Below are positions 10,913 through 20,675 of a stretch of DNA of 64,000 nt, one piece after another (the first letter of the stretch is position 1; every line of letters begins with the position of its first letter). The notes under the pieces are model-generated. The model ran no database searches. It was not told the DNA's origin and saw only the letters and a program-made list of their open reading frames with translations. Origin of the DNA: Shinisaurus crocodilurus (taxonomy: Eukaryota; Chordata; Lepidosauria; Squamata; Shinisauridae); the NCBI GenBank assembly GCA_021292165.1, contig CM037879.1:43547802-43611801 (forward strand). The letters run 5' to 3'. Both the position numbers and the translations under genes were made by a program.

Positions 10913-12485
10913 CCAATCCAGCCACTGGAACTATGCATACAGAAGCAGGTTTTTGCATACACACTCCCAGCCAGATGGGGAATTTTATATGTAAACATAT
11001 GTAACACACCTGGGGGTTGGGACAAGGTTCCCCTCTCCCATCTAGCAACTGGGTCTGGGCATACAATTCTACCAATCAGCTGTTCAGTAGGGGGAGAGGG
11101 AAGCTAAAATCACTGCCCCAACCCTACTGCCTGCCCCACAAAAAACAGCTGATTGGCAGCTGCAAAATGTCACAACTTTCTGACCGCCTCCATCCCCCTT
11201 GGTGCACGAGATACCTAATCAATGACCCCCCATGTCGCGGCTAAATCTCCCCGCCTGTCGTTGATGCCCTATTGCTAAGCATCAGGATACACACAGGCAT
11301 TATTTTTGTATTCTAGCGAGAGGCACGAAGGGAAAACCACCAGAAATAAACAGTAGCCTTTCTCACCGCCTCTCATTTCAACTGGAAGCAATCTCTGCTG
11401 CCGCATTCCTTCTAGCTTAAGCACCCTCTAATGTGGATGCTTTTGACTCCGATCCCCTTTCCAGTTTCATATGATGGTTATCCGGACAGGTTTTAATGTT
11501 AAAGGTCAGAAGAATACAATACAGATTTACTAACAGCAGGTGAAGGTTGCATAACCCTTGCTGCCATTGCCAACCACCCAAGTGGAAATGGCGGTTCCAG
11601 CAGTTCTGAGAAGATATAACATGCCACAGGGCTTGGAACTGGTGGAGAATTTATCCCCTTGCCTTGTGAATCCCTTTCCCTCGCATGCTTTAGACATGTT
11701 CGTTACCAAAGAGGTAAGAAGACTGTTCTTCAGGGCCGCATTCAACGACTGTACAGTTGAAAAGGGGTGGGGAAGAAGCCGCAGCCGCATCGTTAAAACT
11801 TAAATTCCGTTTATTTGATCCTGACTCAACTACACTACGGCTCTTCGGCAGTTCTCTGCCGCGCCGTGTAAAAAGGGAGGCATGTAAATAAAACGCTTGT
11901 GTACAGCAAGTCCAGATAGATGAACAGAGAAGCTTAACTGAGACTGGTAATTGGGAATGCATCTCACCATTACTTAAAGAAGGGGGCGCAGAGCAATCCT
12001 ACAGAGGAGGAAGAGGGAGGAACAGCCATTTCCAATGCCTGCTCAGTTCAGGCCAGCAGGGCAGAAGGGGTGTGTATGAATGTGGCTTTTTATGTGGCCA
12101 TTTCTGGCTATTTTCTTCTTTTTGAAAAACAAAAACAAAACCCAACCCTTTCCCCTTGAATTATGCCAGCTCCAGGGCTGGTGTAGTTCTTCCTGCATTA
12201 CAGGGACATTTTGGGGCCTGGGATGACTTTTGGTCCTATCGATCTGCAGCCTCTCCTGGCCCACCCATAGGGCACTGACCCAGTGGTGCTGCAAGGGCTG
12301 AACCGTGGGGCCAAAGTCCAGGGCCACACAGCCCAGGGCACCCCCAAATGATGACCCAGAGAGTGGCAGGTGATGAGGGCATCAGGACAGTGGAAGCAAA
12401 GTCCATTTTATTCCTGTACTCATGATGATGCTATAATTTAAGTGAGCTTAAAATGTGAAACTGGACACCCTCAGAGTATTTTTTT
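10913..12485. other. Unassigned sequence, no gene seen
   Basis: Unique-looking sequence. Several ORFs under 100 codons overlap on both strands near 11530-11960 without domains. A donor-like GAGGTAAGAAG at about 11710 has no convincing acceptor with an open frame, so no exon is called. Confidence 0.45.
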
Positions 12486-12515
12486 AGATAGATAGATAGA
12501 TAGATAGATAGATAT
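12486..12515. repeat. (GATA)n microsatellite
   Basis: About seven AGAT/GATA units. Confidence 0.95.
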
Positions 12516-12869
12516 GGGTTGGCAAATTGTCTTTTGTTTATTGCTCTAACGTATCAAGAACATAGAAGCAGTTGTAAAGCACGGAATGGTGCTTGGGGGC
12601 AAAGAGAAATGTTAGTTGTGTGTGCTTCACAACTGATGTAATACACATGGCCTTCTAAAGCCCACCCCCACCCCCTGGCATAAGACCAGGGTCTACAATT
12701 ACGGAGCTGCACCACTGCACCCACAGAACGTCTCCTCTTTAAGCTCACCAGCATTGGAGAAGCAGCCACAGCTTAGAGTGGGGGTGATGTGAAAAATCCT
12801 ATGACCCCCCCGTGATCCAAGGGACCAGAGGACTTCAGCCTTACTGGCTCACAGGCAGTCTGTTTCCAA
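12516..12869. other. Unassigned sequence, no gene seen
   Basis: No recognisable repeat or ORF. Confidence 0.45.
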
Positions 12870-13240
12870 ACACAGTTTGGAGTGCTGGTGCTTATCTTTA
12901 AAGTTTTATATGGCTTGGGATCAAAGTGCCACATCAACCCACCCATGCACTGAGGTCACCTTTGGAGGGTATCCCTTCCAGCAACCCCTCCATCTGAGAT
13001 AAGGTGGGTGGGGAGCGGAGAGAGGGCCTTCTCGGTGGTGGTGCCCCACTTATGGAATTCCCTCCCCAGGCAAAAGACATCGGTACTCTTCCAAGCTTTT
13101 AAAGTTTTGATTGTTTTTAGCTGCAGCTAAGTTTTTTTATTATGAGTTTTACCCTGATTCCTTCTTTATGTTAACCACCCTGAAGGCAAGGCTGAAGGGT
13201 GGCACATACATTTCTGAAATATAATTAATTAATTAATTTA
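12870..13240 (+). mobile_element. L2-like LINE 3' end
   Basis: AAAGTTTTATATGGCTTGGG, GGAGAGAGGGCCTTCTCGG and TTATGGAATTCCCTCCCC correspond to the C-terminal coding region. AACCACCCTGAAGGCAAGG and an (AATT)n tail follow. Confidence 0.7.
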
Positions 13241-13313
13241 ATTCATTCACTGCAACTAATTTGCCCCACTGATTTCAATGGAATAAAGTGGATCATTCTG
13301 TACAGGGGCCTCA

Positions 13314-13415
13314 TAGGGTGGCCCCTTATGCGTTGCCAAAAAAAGAGGACAAACGTTACACAATTTTCAAATGCAGACTGATATGTATATGTGCAAGTTC
13401 AGAAATAACTGGCTT
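13314..13415 (-). mobile_element. MITE fragment, AGGGTGGCC family
   Basis: TAGGGTGGCCCCTTATGCG, AGAGGACAAACGTTACAC and ATGTGCAAGTTCAGAAATAA match the left half of 32188-32542. It is truncated at about 13415, where GC-rich sequence begins. Confidence 0.6.
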
Positions 13416-13528
13416 TTTTTACCCGGCCGGCATTGCACGGGTCATCATTTTCCTATAGGCACTATTTGTTCGAAATTCCTTAAGGTAGCTGTCCGCTGTT
13501 TTGAATCCCTCCATAGGAAAGGGCTCCC

Positions 13529-13706
13529 CCGGGACTACATAATGGAATCCCAGCTCCCCTGGAACTACCTGCTACCCCCAGAACTACACAATGAAATCCC
13601 TGCTCCCTCCCCCGGACTGCACAATGAAATCCCTGCTACCCCCTCCCAGGACTGCACAATGAAATCCCTGCTCCCCCCCCCCCCGGGACTACACAATGAA
13701 ATCCCT
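13529..13706. repeat. Minisatellite, ~30-40 bp unit
   Basis: Four to five imperfect tandem copies carry the core ACACAATGAAATCCCTGCTC separated by C-rich spacers of variable length. An ORF across it therefore reads as repeated HNEIPA blocks and is not taken as a gene. Confidence 0.85.
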
Positions 13707-13714
13707 TGTGTGTG

Positions 13715-13925
13715 TCTTGCGCAACTTGCGCAAATCATGGCCGTTTTTAACATTCTTATGCCATTTTCTATGTAAAAAGTGCTCCAGAGGGAACCCGGAA
13801 GTCGCTTCCACGGCTCAGCTCGGGAGAATGCGAGTTGAGCCAGGGAAGTAGGTAGGTCGAGTGGAGCTTGGGGGATCATGCCCAGCGAGTTCCCCGGACT
13901 TCCACCCCCCGAACAAGCTCCAGAC
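13715..13925. mobile_element. Partial GC-rich foldback MITE
   Basis: AAATCATGGCCGTTTTTAAC matches the loop region of 48653-48989. CCCGGAAGTCGCTTCCACGG and GAGTTGAGCCAGGGAAGT recall 56085-56700. Only one half is visible. Confidence 0.5.
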
Positions 13926-14793
13926 CCATCCCAAGTTAGCGTTATGTCTGAAGCAGGTCTAGGTTAAAAATAGTACTGAGCCAGATGTTGACTTTAAAAA
14001 TAAAATAAAATTATAAAGCAAAACATTTGGCTTGGAATTTTGGGGTCGAGAAATTTGTTGGGGATGATTTCTGTTTTCTGAAAGGTTTCGGTGTAGGGCA
14101 GGGGACTTCCCATTACATTGGCAGCAAGTGGTGGTGGTGGTTTATGTCCTCCCATCTTTAAGCTTTAAAAAGTAAGTTGTATTTTTGCCACTGCCTGTGG
14201 AGGCAGCAGCAGGCGTAGCTCTTCTCAGTGGCCACCAGCCAGCAGACACTGTCTCCCCCCGCCCCAACCCACAAACACTGCTACAGAAAGCCCTTAGAAT
14301 GACTTTACGTGATGACGCCTTGTCATTCCAGTGGCCTTTGGGGTGGGAATGGTGCCCCTCTGAAGCCTTTAATATTGTATTTAATTTTTATTCTAAATTG
14401 TCCTGGAAATATTTTCTGAAAGGCAACACACAGAAATCTTCTAAATAAACATTGTACCATTTTGAGGGCTGGATGATAAATGGGATTCCAACTAGCCTCC
14501 CCCTGCCTCTCCCCCCACCGCACCCCTATCGTGGTGCCAACTCTGTCAGGTTTCCTCTAGAGATGTTTCTGACTGAGCTTGTACATTAGGGCTCAGAAGT
14601 ATGAGCCTCATAATAATTGATTCAAGTATGAAGCAAGAATTATATGTCCCAAATTCCTCTCTGGCTATTATTAAAATCCATGCTGGAGAAAATCCAAAAA
14701 ATCCAAGCTGAGAAGAATTTCTCCCAGTGGTGCAAAGGTATCACGACACCAGTTTCTTTATTTTTGTCATGGTTGCAGCATCTTACCCTACTG
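13926..14793. other. Unassigned sequence, no gene seen
   Basis: No domain-bearing ORF. A small (GGT)n run lies near 14131-14141. Confidence 0.45.
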
Positions 14794-14866
14794 CAGTGTT
14801 CTCCAACCTTGGGCCCCCAGATGTTTTTGGCCTACAACTCCCAGCATGCCCCAGCCAGTGTGGCGC
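14794..14866 (+). mobile_element. hAT MITE half, CAGTGTTCTCCAACC family
   Basis: Starts CAGTGTTCTCCAACCTTGGG and proceeds to CAACTCCCAGCATGCCCC, matching the left arm of 33155-33283 and 40542-40676. The right arm is absent. Confidence 0.75.
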
Positions 14867-14962
14867 CTGTGTCCTGGGATACATGTGGAAGACAAAAGTG
14901 TTTCGCTGGCTGGTGCATCACACAGAGAACAACATGTCTTAAGGCTACCGATTGATGGAGAT

Positions 14963-15553
14963 TGTCAAGGTTCCGCTACTACAGGGACCCCTTGATCTGC
15001 CTTTGGAAGATCTCTGCCTCTTCTCAAAGCCTCTCCCGTTCCAGGAGATCAAATCCTTTGCCTGCTTCCAGTAGCATGGGTGTAGGCTTTAGACGTGGTG
15101 AATAAGTCACTCCAACAAACCAGGGTACACAACAAACTTTACTTATTATATTAGGGTATTTACTTAATAGAGTGGTTATAATTCAAAAGCAAGTATGATA
15201 AAATAAAACATACAACTAATACAAGGTTCTCTAGCTTACTTCAGACTACCTCTCTCCACTGCAGTCAGTCTCTCTCTCCACTGCAGTCAGTCTCTCTCTC
15301 TCTCTAGTCAGGCTCTCACTCTGCAGTCTGCTGACCACACCCCACATATATATAGCCTTCCCAGGAGTGGAAGGTTATAATCAGGTGACCTTGATCAGGA
15401 GACTAATTCTTAACTTCTATTGGGTACTAAAACTCTCAAACTCCCCCTCCCATCCTGGAGTGTTTGGGCCTTCAGGCTTCAACTAATCTAGGGAAGTGTT
15501 TGGGCCTTCAGGCTTCAACAAACTTAAGCCTGTGTAGGCCTCAATCCTTCACA
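14963..15553 (-). repeat. Gypsy 3' LTR
   Basis: 591 bp, TGTCAAGG...CCTTCACA on the plus strand. On the element strand a TATATATATG box lies at 15345-15354. The sequence contains a CT-rich microsatellite-like stretch at about 15240-15305. Confidence 0.95.
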
Positions 15554-15578
15554 TCTTCCCCCCCCCCTTCTCCTCAAG
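15554..15578 (-). promoter_or_regulatory. Polypurine tract
   Basis: On the minus strand GAGGAGAAG followed by ten G residues and GAAGA abuts the 3' LTR. This is the expected plus-strand primer position for reverse transcription. Confidence 0.85.
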
Positions 15579-15649
15579 TGGAACAATTTCCCTTTTACAG
15601 AAGAGAATTGTGAAACGTTAACCTACTCAAAAAGGCAACTGTTTTTTGG

Positions 15650-16447
15650 TTATTTCCTAGACAAAGCATCGGCTATCACATTCTCCTTCCCAGGCACATG
15701 TTCAATGTTCATTTGAAATTCCTGCAATTTCCAAGACCATCTCTGAAGCTTGGAATTGGTATTTTGCATTGTTTGTATCCATTGTAAGGCATGATGATCA
15801 GTCCATAAAGTAAATTCTTGTCCAAAAACATAAGGCTTGAGCTTGTTCAGAGCCCACACTACTGCCAGACTTTCCTTTTGGATCGTAGACAGGTTTCTCT
15901 CCCTGGGTAAGAGCTTCCTACTCAGGTAGGCTACTGGGTGTTTAACAGAGTCATAGTCTTGTAACAATACTGCACCTATGCCAGTCTCAGAGGCATCTGT
16001 AGCCACAGTAAAGGTTTTTTCAAAGTCAGGTGCTCTTAACACGGGCATTGAGCTTAAAATGTCCTTTAGTCTATCAAAAGCTCTCTGACATTCATCAGTC
16101 CACACAATTTTGTCAGGTTTACATTTCTTGGTTAGATCAGTCAAAGGTCCAGCAATTTCACCAAAATGGGGAACAAATCTCCTGTAATACCCAGCAAATC
16201 CCAAGAATGACCTGACCTGTTTCTTGGTTGTAGGTATGTCCCAGGTTCTGATAGCTTCAACCTTGTCCCATAAAGGTGTGATATGACCATTTCCAACCCT
16301 GTGCCCTAAGTATACTACCTCTGGCACCTTCTGCACCTGTAAAACTACTCTACTCCTCTCATAGTGTGGCTTCATCATATTTACATGTACTACCTTGGGT
16401 CTTTTTTCAGATTTTTCTTTAACCACCACATAGGTTAAATCATCCAT
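15650..16447 (-). pseudogene. Gypsy pol: integrase tail fused to RT thumb and RNase H
   Basis: 265 codons. Residues 1-32 are the integrase C-terminal tail (KVVHVNMMKPHY). RT is entered directly at VYLGH (about 46) with the thumb block SFLGFAGYYRRFVPHF. RNase H follows, with the acidic set visible as D151 (ATDAS), E192 (KESLA), D217 (WTDHHAL) and D260 (IADALS). Everything of RT upstream of the thumb, including the YxDD site, is absent, so this is an in-frame internal deletion of a Gmr1-like IN-RT-RH polyprotein. The frame overlaps the preceding integrase ORF by 8 bases in another frame. It stops shortly before the polypurine tract, as expected when RNase H is the last domain. Confidence 0.88.
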
Positions 16448-17702
16448 TTTCTCTCTGACTGTGTAGGGGCCTTCCCAAGCAGTCCTTGCGCAGAGGAAGA
16501 AATATCATTACCTGATCCCCTACCTCAAATACTCTAGAGCGTGCCTTTTGATCATACCAGAACTTTTGCACCTCTTGGACTTTGGTTACATTGACTTGAA
16601 CTAGTTTACAGAGTGTATCAAGGGTTTGTCTAAGTTTTAACACATAATCCACCACAGAGGTTTTGTTTTCTACGAGTTTACCTTCCCAGTTTTCCCTCAG
16701 GAGATCAAGAGGGCCTCTCACTCTTCTGCCATACAACAGCTCGAAAGGTGAGAATCCCGTTGATTCCTGTGGAACTTCCCTGTAGGGAAAGAGTAGGTGT
16801 TGTAGTTTGTCATCCCAGTCATTTAGGTGTGTGTTTACATAAGCTCTAATCATTCCTTTGAGTGTGGCATTGAATCTTTCCACCATTCCATTGCATTGGG
16901 GGTGATAAGGAGTGGTTTTCAAGTGTTTTACCCCACAACACTTCCACAGACACTCCATTATCTCGGAGAGGAAATTTGACCCACAATCTGTTAAGATTTC
17001 AGAGGGAAATCCAGTCCTGAAAAATATAGTTAGCAAAGCCTCAGCTACAGATGGAGCATCTATAGAGGCTAGTGCTACAGCTTCTGGGTATCTTGTGGCA
17101 AAATCCACCACTGTGAGGATGTACTTTTTTCCCTTGCGGGTGGGTTTAGTGAAAGGCCCCACAATATCCATGCCTACCCTGAAGAAAGCTTCGCCTATAA
17201 TAGGCAGAGGCTGTAAAGGGGCTTTACTGTGATGCCCTGCCTTCCCCACACGCTGACAGGTTTCACAAGACCTGCAATACTGTGCTACTTGCTTAGCAAT
17301 TCCAGGCCAAAAAAAGTTTGCCATGAGCCTTTGTTTAGTCTTGTTTTTCCCCAAGTGTCCTGCGCATGGCACATCATGGGCTAGTTCTAGCAACCTAAGC
17401 CGGAATTGGTTAGGTACTACCAGTTGCTTTAGTGGTTCCCAGGTTAACTCTTGGGTTTTTGGTAACCACAGCCTATACAGCAATCCTTTCTCCCAAATAA
17501 TCTGCTCCCTTCTTTCCTCAGAGAAGGGCCTCTCTTGAGGGAGAGCTACCCTTTTCAGAGGCTCCAAAATAGGATCACTGAGGACTCCCTGCTTGAATTC
17601 CTCTACTCCTCTTAAATCAGGAAAAGGGGTCTCTAGCGCCTTCTCCTCTACAGAACCACCTGCCTTGGTTGTTTCACTGGCTTTCAGGTCTACCGGTTGC
17701 AT
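16440..17702 (-). CDS. Gypsy integrase
   Basis: 420 codons. It joins the cDNA copy to host DNA. The zinc-binding HHCC module is visible as H109, H116, C146 and C149. The catalytic triad fits D179 (GMDIVGPF), D239 (LTDCGSNF) and E275 (NGMVERF), with 35 residues between the last two, as in retroviral-type integrases. The YGRRVRGPLDLL block is typical of Gmr1/gypsy elements. The ORF leaves the true frame near its end (after LPLRKDC); the natural C-terminus continues in the frame of the next ORF, so a small indel lies around 16455-16475. The start is uncertain because the frame is closed by a stop just upstream; the listed start may not be the native one. Confidence 0.88.
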   Translation of the reverse strand: MQPVDLKASETTKAGGSVEEKALETPFPDLRGVEEFKQGVLSDPILEPLKRVALPQERPFSEERREQIIWEKGLLYRLWLPKTQELTWEPLKQLVVPNQFRLRLLELAHDVPCAGHLGKNKTKQRLMANFFWPGIAKQVAQYCRSCETCQRVGKAGHHSKAPLQPLPIIGEAFFRVGMDIVGPFTKPTRKGKKYILTVVDFATRYPEAVALASIDAPSVAEALLTIFFRTGFPSEILTDCGSNFLSEIMECLWKCCGVKHLKTTPYHPQCNGMVERFNATLKGMIRAYVNTHLNDWDDKLQHLLFPYREVPQESTGFSPFELLYGRRVRGPLDLLRENWEGKLVENKTSVVDYVLKLRQTLDTLCKLVQVNVTKVQEVQKFWYDQKARSRVFEVGDQVMIFLPLRKDCLGRPLHSQRENG

Positions 17703-17756
17703 GGAGGCTTGTTCTGTTGTTTCAGTTCAGGGAGGGTCTGGGGTTGGTTTGGGACC

Positions 17757-18188
17757 TTACGGAATCTCTGTGGGTTGTACCTCTAGTACCTTTTCTTTTA
17801 CATTAGCTTTTGCCTGGTCCTGCCTTGAAGTTTCCTCCCTTTCCTTTTGCTTGCGGGTTACCACACATATTTGAGCTTCTGGGCCCATTATATCCTTTCC
17901 CACAATGATAGGGGCAAATTGGGTTGGAGGTTCCATCACCCCAACTTCATACAGACCCCTCCATCCCCTCCATTCTATGGATAACCTTGCTACTGGGACT
18001 TCAAAGTTGGGACCATTCACTCCCTGGATCTCAATAGACATTCCTGGTACCAAATCTTCAGGTGTCACCAAATCTGCTCGGATCAGAGAAACATCAGCTC
18101 CAGAATCCAATATTGCCATAATGGTCTTATCCTTTACATAAACAGGTTCTTTAAACTGATTATTAACCTCCTCCCTGTTGGTGATCAC
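17757..18188 (-). CDS. Gypsy aspartic protease
   Basis: 143 codons from the first possible start. The retropepsin active site reads LDSGAD with D28, followed by VSLI. It would cleave the Gag-Pol polyprotein in the particle. The frame is open further upstream to a TAA inside the A8 run at the gag-pro junction, so protease is probably made by frameshifting rather than from its own start. It ends at a stop at 17757, and a further stop plus frame change separate it from integrase. Confidence 0.85.
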   Translation of the reverse strand: MITNREEVNNQFKEPVYVKDKTIMAILDSGADVSLIRADLVTPEDLVPGMSIEIQGVNGPNFEVPVARLSIEWRGWRGLYEVGVMEPPTQFAPIIVGKDIMGPEAQICVVTRKQKEREETSRQDQAKANVKEKVLEVQPTEIP

Positions 18189-18198
18189 AAATCCACAA

Positions 18199-19437
18199 TT
18201 ATAAGGTTTTTTTTATGCTTGCTACACCTTGTGGCTTGGTTTGTTCGGGTTTAGGACTACCTAGGTTAGCTGGTGTTATTGCTTGTAACTTGGGGCAGCT
18301 ACTCTTGATGTGGCCTGTCTGACCACACGAATAACAGGCACGGTCTCTGGGGTGAGAAGGATCAAAAGGAGGTTTTTTGAACTCCTTTTTACTTGGGGCT
18401 TCCCATTTCCCCCCCTTCTTCTCAGACTCAATCCTGTGGCCTAACCCTTCCCGGTTTTCAATCAGTTTGTCAGCCATTTCTGCAGCTTGGTTTACCGTTT
18501 CAGGATCTTTATCCTTAACCTTCAGTTTTATTTCTCTTGGCAACCGAAAATAAAACTGATCCAGAGCCATAAGCTCTAGCACCTTTTCCCTGTTGTCAGC
18601 TTTTGCTTCATCCACCCATTTTAATAGCAGGTTTTTTAGTTTTGTTGCAAACTCTACCATAGATTTACCAGGTTGAGGCGTTAACCCTCTAAACTTTTTC
18701 CTAAAGTGCTCAGGGCCTAACCTGAACCTTTTAAACACCGTTTCTTTGAATTGAGCATAGGAAACAGCGTCCCCCTCTGGCATGCTATTATAAATTTCTG
18801 CCAGCTCCCCTTTGATTAAATTAGGCACAAACTTCCTGTAGTCACCCTCCTGCAATCCCCACTTCTGTGCTGCCCTTTCAAAAGTGGTCAAGAACACTTG
18901 TGGGTCTTCTCCTGGGGTGTATGCTGTGAAGTCCTTCGGGGTAACTCTGACAGGCTGCTCCTCTTTCAATTTCATCATCCTTTCCTCGTGTCTGTGTTGC
19001 TCTTCCTGGGCCTTAAGTTGCTCCTGCCGCACCTTTTCCTCGTGTCTGCGTTGCTCTTCTTGGGCTTGAAGTTGCTCTTTCTGGGCTTGAAGTTGCTCCT
19101 TCTGCACTTGAAGTTTCTCCTGGTGCAGCTTTTCCTCATGTCTGCGTTGCTCTTCCTGGGCCTTAAGTTGCTCCTGCTGCAGTCGAAGCCGTTCCCACTC
19201 TAACCGGGTCTCTTCTTCCTTCTGCTTTGCCACTAGCCACAGTTCCTGTTCACGGAGCTCCCATTCTTTTGTTTGGGGTCCTGCTACACTAAGGCGAGAG
19301 GGTGCAGCTCCTTCTATTGCCGCCTGGGAGACCAGCATAACTTTCAGTTCTTCTGCTGTTTTCTCCTCCCATGGCAAATTGTCCTTTTTACACTGCTCAA
19401 TGAGGGCAGTTTTGTTCATAGAGAGGTATTGGCTCAT
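18199..19437 (-). CDS. Gypsy Gag
   Basis: Intact 412-codon ORF. The N-terminus (about 1-40) is helical and SAP-like in appearance. Residues about 60-165 are a long charged coiled coil built from repeated QLKAQEEQRRHEEK-like blocks. A capsid-like region follows (about 170-330). A single CCHC zinc knuckle C368-C371-H376-C381 (CYSCGQTGHIKSSC) marks nucleocapsid. Gag assembles the cytoplasmic particle and binds element RNA. The stop follows an A8 run shared with the protease frame. The start was chosen as the first ATG after the primer site; no other in-frame ATG precedes it. Confidence 0.88.
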   Translation of the reverse strand: MSQYLSMNKTALIEQCKKDNLPWEEKTAEELKVMLVSQAAIEGAAPSRLSVAGPQTKEWELREQELWLVAKQKEEETRLEWERLRLQQEQLKAQEEQRRHEEKLHQEKLQVQKEQLQAQKEQLQAQEEQRRHEEKVRQEQLKAQEEQHRHEERMMKLKEEQPVRVTPKDFTAYTPGEDPQVFLTTFERAAQKWGLQEGDYRKFVPNLIKGELAEIYNSMPEGDAVSYAQFKETVFKRFRLGPEHFRKKFRGLTPQPGKSMVEFATKLKNLLLKWVDEAKADNREKVLELMALDQFYFRLPREIKLKVKDKDPETVNQAAEMADKLIENREGLGHRIESEKKGGKWEAPSKKEFKKPPFDPSHPRDRACYSCGQTGHIKSSCPKLQAITPANLGSPKPEQTKPQGVASIKKTL

Positions 19438-19563
19438 TTTAGTTGCCTCACTGGGTCCCTATTCCGCAGGTCTGAAGTTAAAACATACACTGCTTTTGCC
19501 AGCTCTATTAGTAAAAAACCCAATTACTGTTTGGAGTGCTTAATCTCACTGTTCAGGATCGCT

Positions 19564-19575
19564 CCGCTGCCACCA
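19564..19575 (-). promoter_or_regulatory. Primer-binding site, tRNA-Leu-like
   Basis: Two bases inside the 5' LTR, the minus strand reads TGGTGGCAGCGG. This is complementary to a tRNA 3' end CCGCTGCCACCA, which I associate with tRNA-Leu(AAG/TAG). The tRNA identity is from memory. Confidence 0.75.
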
Positions 19576-19577
19576 TC

Positions 19578-20167
19578 TGTCAAGGTTCCGCTACTACAGG
19601 GACCCCTTGATCTGCCTTTGGAAGATCTCTGCCTCTTCTCAAAGCCTCTCCCGTTCCAGGAGATCAAATCCTTTGCCTGCTTCCAGTAGCATGGGTGTAG
19701 GCTTTAGACGTGGTGAATAAGTCACTCCAACAAACCAGGGTACACAACAAACTTTACTTATTATATTAGGGTATTTACTTAATAGAGTGGTTATAATTCA
19801 AAAGCAAGTATGATAAAATAAAACATACAACTAATACAAGGTTCTCTAGCTTACTTCAGACTACCTCTCTCCACTGCAGTCAGTCTCTCTCTCCACTGCA
19901 GTCAGTCTCTCTCTCTCTCTAGTCAGGCTCTCACTCTGCAGTCTGCTGACCACACCCCACATATATATAGCCTTCCCAGGAGTGGAAGGTTATAATCAGG
20001 TGACCTTGATCAGGAGACTAATTCTTAACTTCTATTGGGTACTAAAACTCTCAAACTCCCCCTCCCATCCTGGAGTGTTTGGGCCTTCAGCTTCAACTAA
20101 TCTAGGGAAGTGTTTGGGCCTTCAGGCTTCAACAAACTTAAGCCTGTGTAGGCCTCAATCCTTCACA
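19578..20167 (-). repeat. Gypsy 5' LTR
   Basis: 590 bp, identical by eye to the 3' LTR except one missing G in CTTCAGCTTCAAC. The minus-strand TATA-like box at about 19960-19969 is the likely promoter of the element. Confidence 0.95.
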
Positions 20168-20172
20168 GAGAT

Positions 20173-20590
20173 ATGCTATCCAGATGGCTCATTTCTGACA
20201 TCACCAGCCTGAAGAAAAAGGCCCGTGCAGGAACTAGGTGTGCCTTGGAATGTACAGTGGATGAGCAAGTCTGTGATAACATGTGCACACACATGCTAAG
20301 TTATGACAGCCTTGTTTGATTTTGCCTCCACAGTAGAGAGACTGATGAAGTTCACCAGTGCAAGGCTCAATAAATAACAAACTTCAGGGACTTGAAAAGC
20401 CTGCCTGAAAAGAGAGCTTTGAAAACCCCCTAACTCTTCTTTGTCTTGGATCTAAATCTAAGCTGGAGAAGAATTCTTGGTGCCCCGTCCCCAACGCACC
20501 CCATCCCACCCCATCCCAGCTGCCTGCCGCACGAGATCGCCCTGTGAGCCCATCGCCCCCAAACTGCCCTTCCCTTCCCTAAGTGTGGGA
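20173..20590. other. Unassigned sequence, no gene seen
   Basis: Flank of the gypsy insertion. GC content rises after about 20480. Confidence 0.4.
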
Positions 20591-20660
20591 GTGCTGAACC
20601 TATTTCAGCCCGAGGGCCGAATTTCATTTTGGAGAAGCAGAGATCATACGGCAGGGCAGG
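20591..20660. mobile_element. hAT terminal fragment, CAGCCCGAGGGCC family
   Basis: CTGAACCTATTTCAGCCCGAGGGCCGAATT resembles 52718-52795 and the left end of 42324-42796. Only one terminus is present. Confidence 0.4.
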
Positions 20661-20675
20661 GGCAACTCAGATGCC

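Larger units (their letters stand above)
14963..20167 (-). mobile_element. Ty3/gypsy LTR retrotransposon, Gmr1-like domain order
   Basis: Full-length 5,205-bp insertion. The 5-bp target duplication GAGAT lies at 14958-14962 and 20168-20172. The LTRs have TG...CA ends and differ visibly by one base. In element orientation the order is LTR, PBS, gag, protease, integrase, RT thumb plus RNase H, polypurine tract, LTR. Integrase before RT is the order described for the Gmr1 group of deuterostome Ty3/gypsy elements, unlike the usual PR-RT-RH-IN. The fingers, palm and catalytic YxDD part of RT are missing, so the copy cannot encode working RT. The near-identical LTRs imply recent insertion. Confidence 0.93.

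Noticed and set aside
11530..11720. Possible exon ending at GAGGTAAGAAG
   Set aside because: A stop follows the only nearby acceptor-like AG in the open frame, and no coding pattern or domain is visible.
13371..13775. 134-codon frame
   Set aside because: It spans the minisatellite and two different MITE fragments; the repeated HNEIPA blocks come from the tandem repeat.
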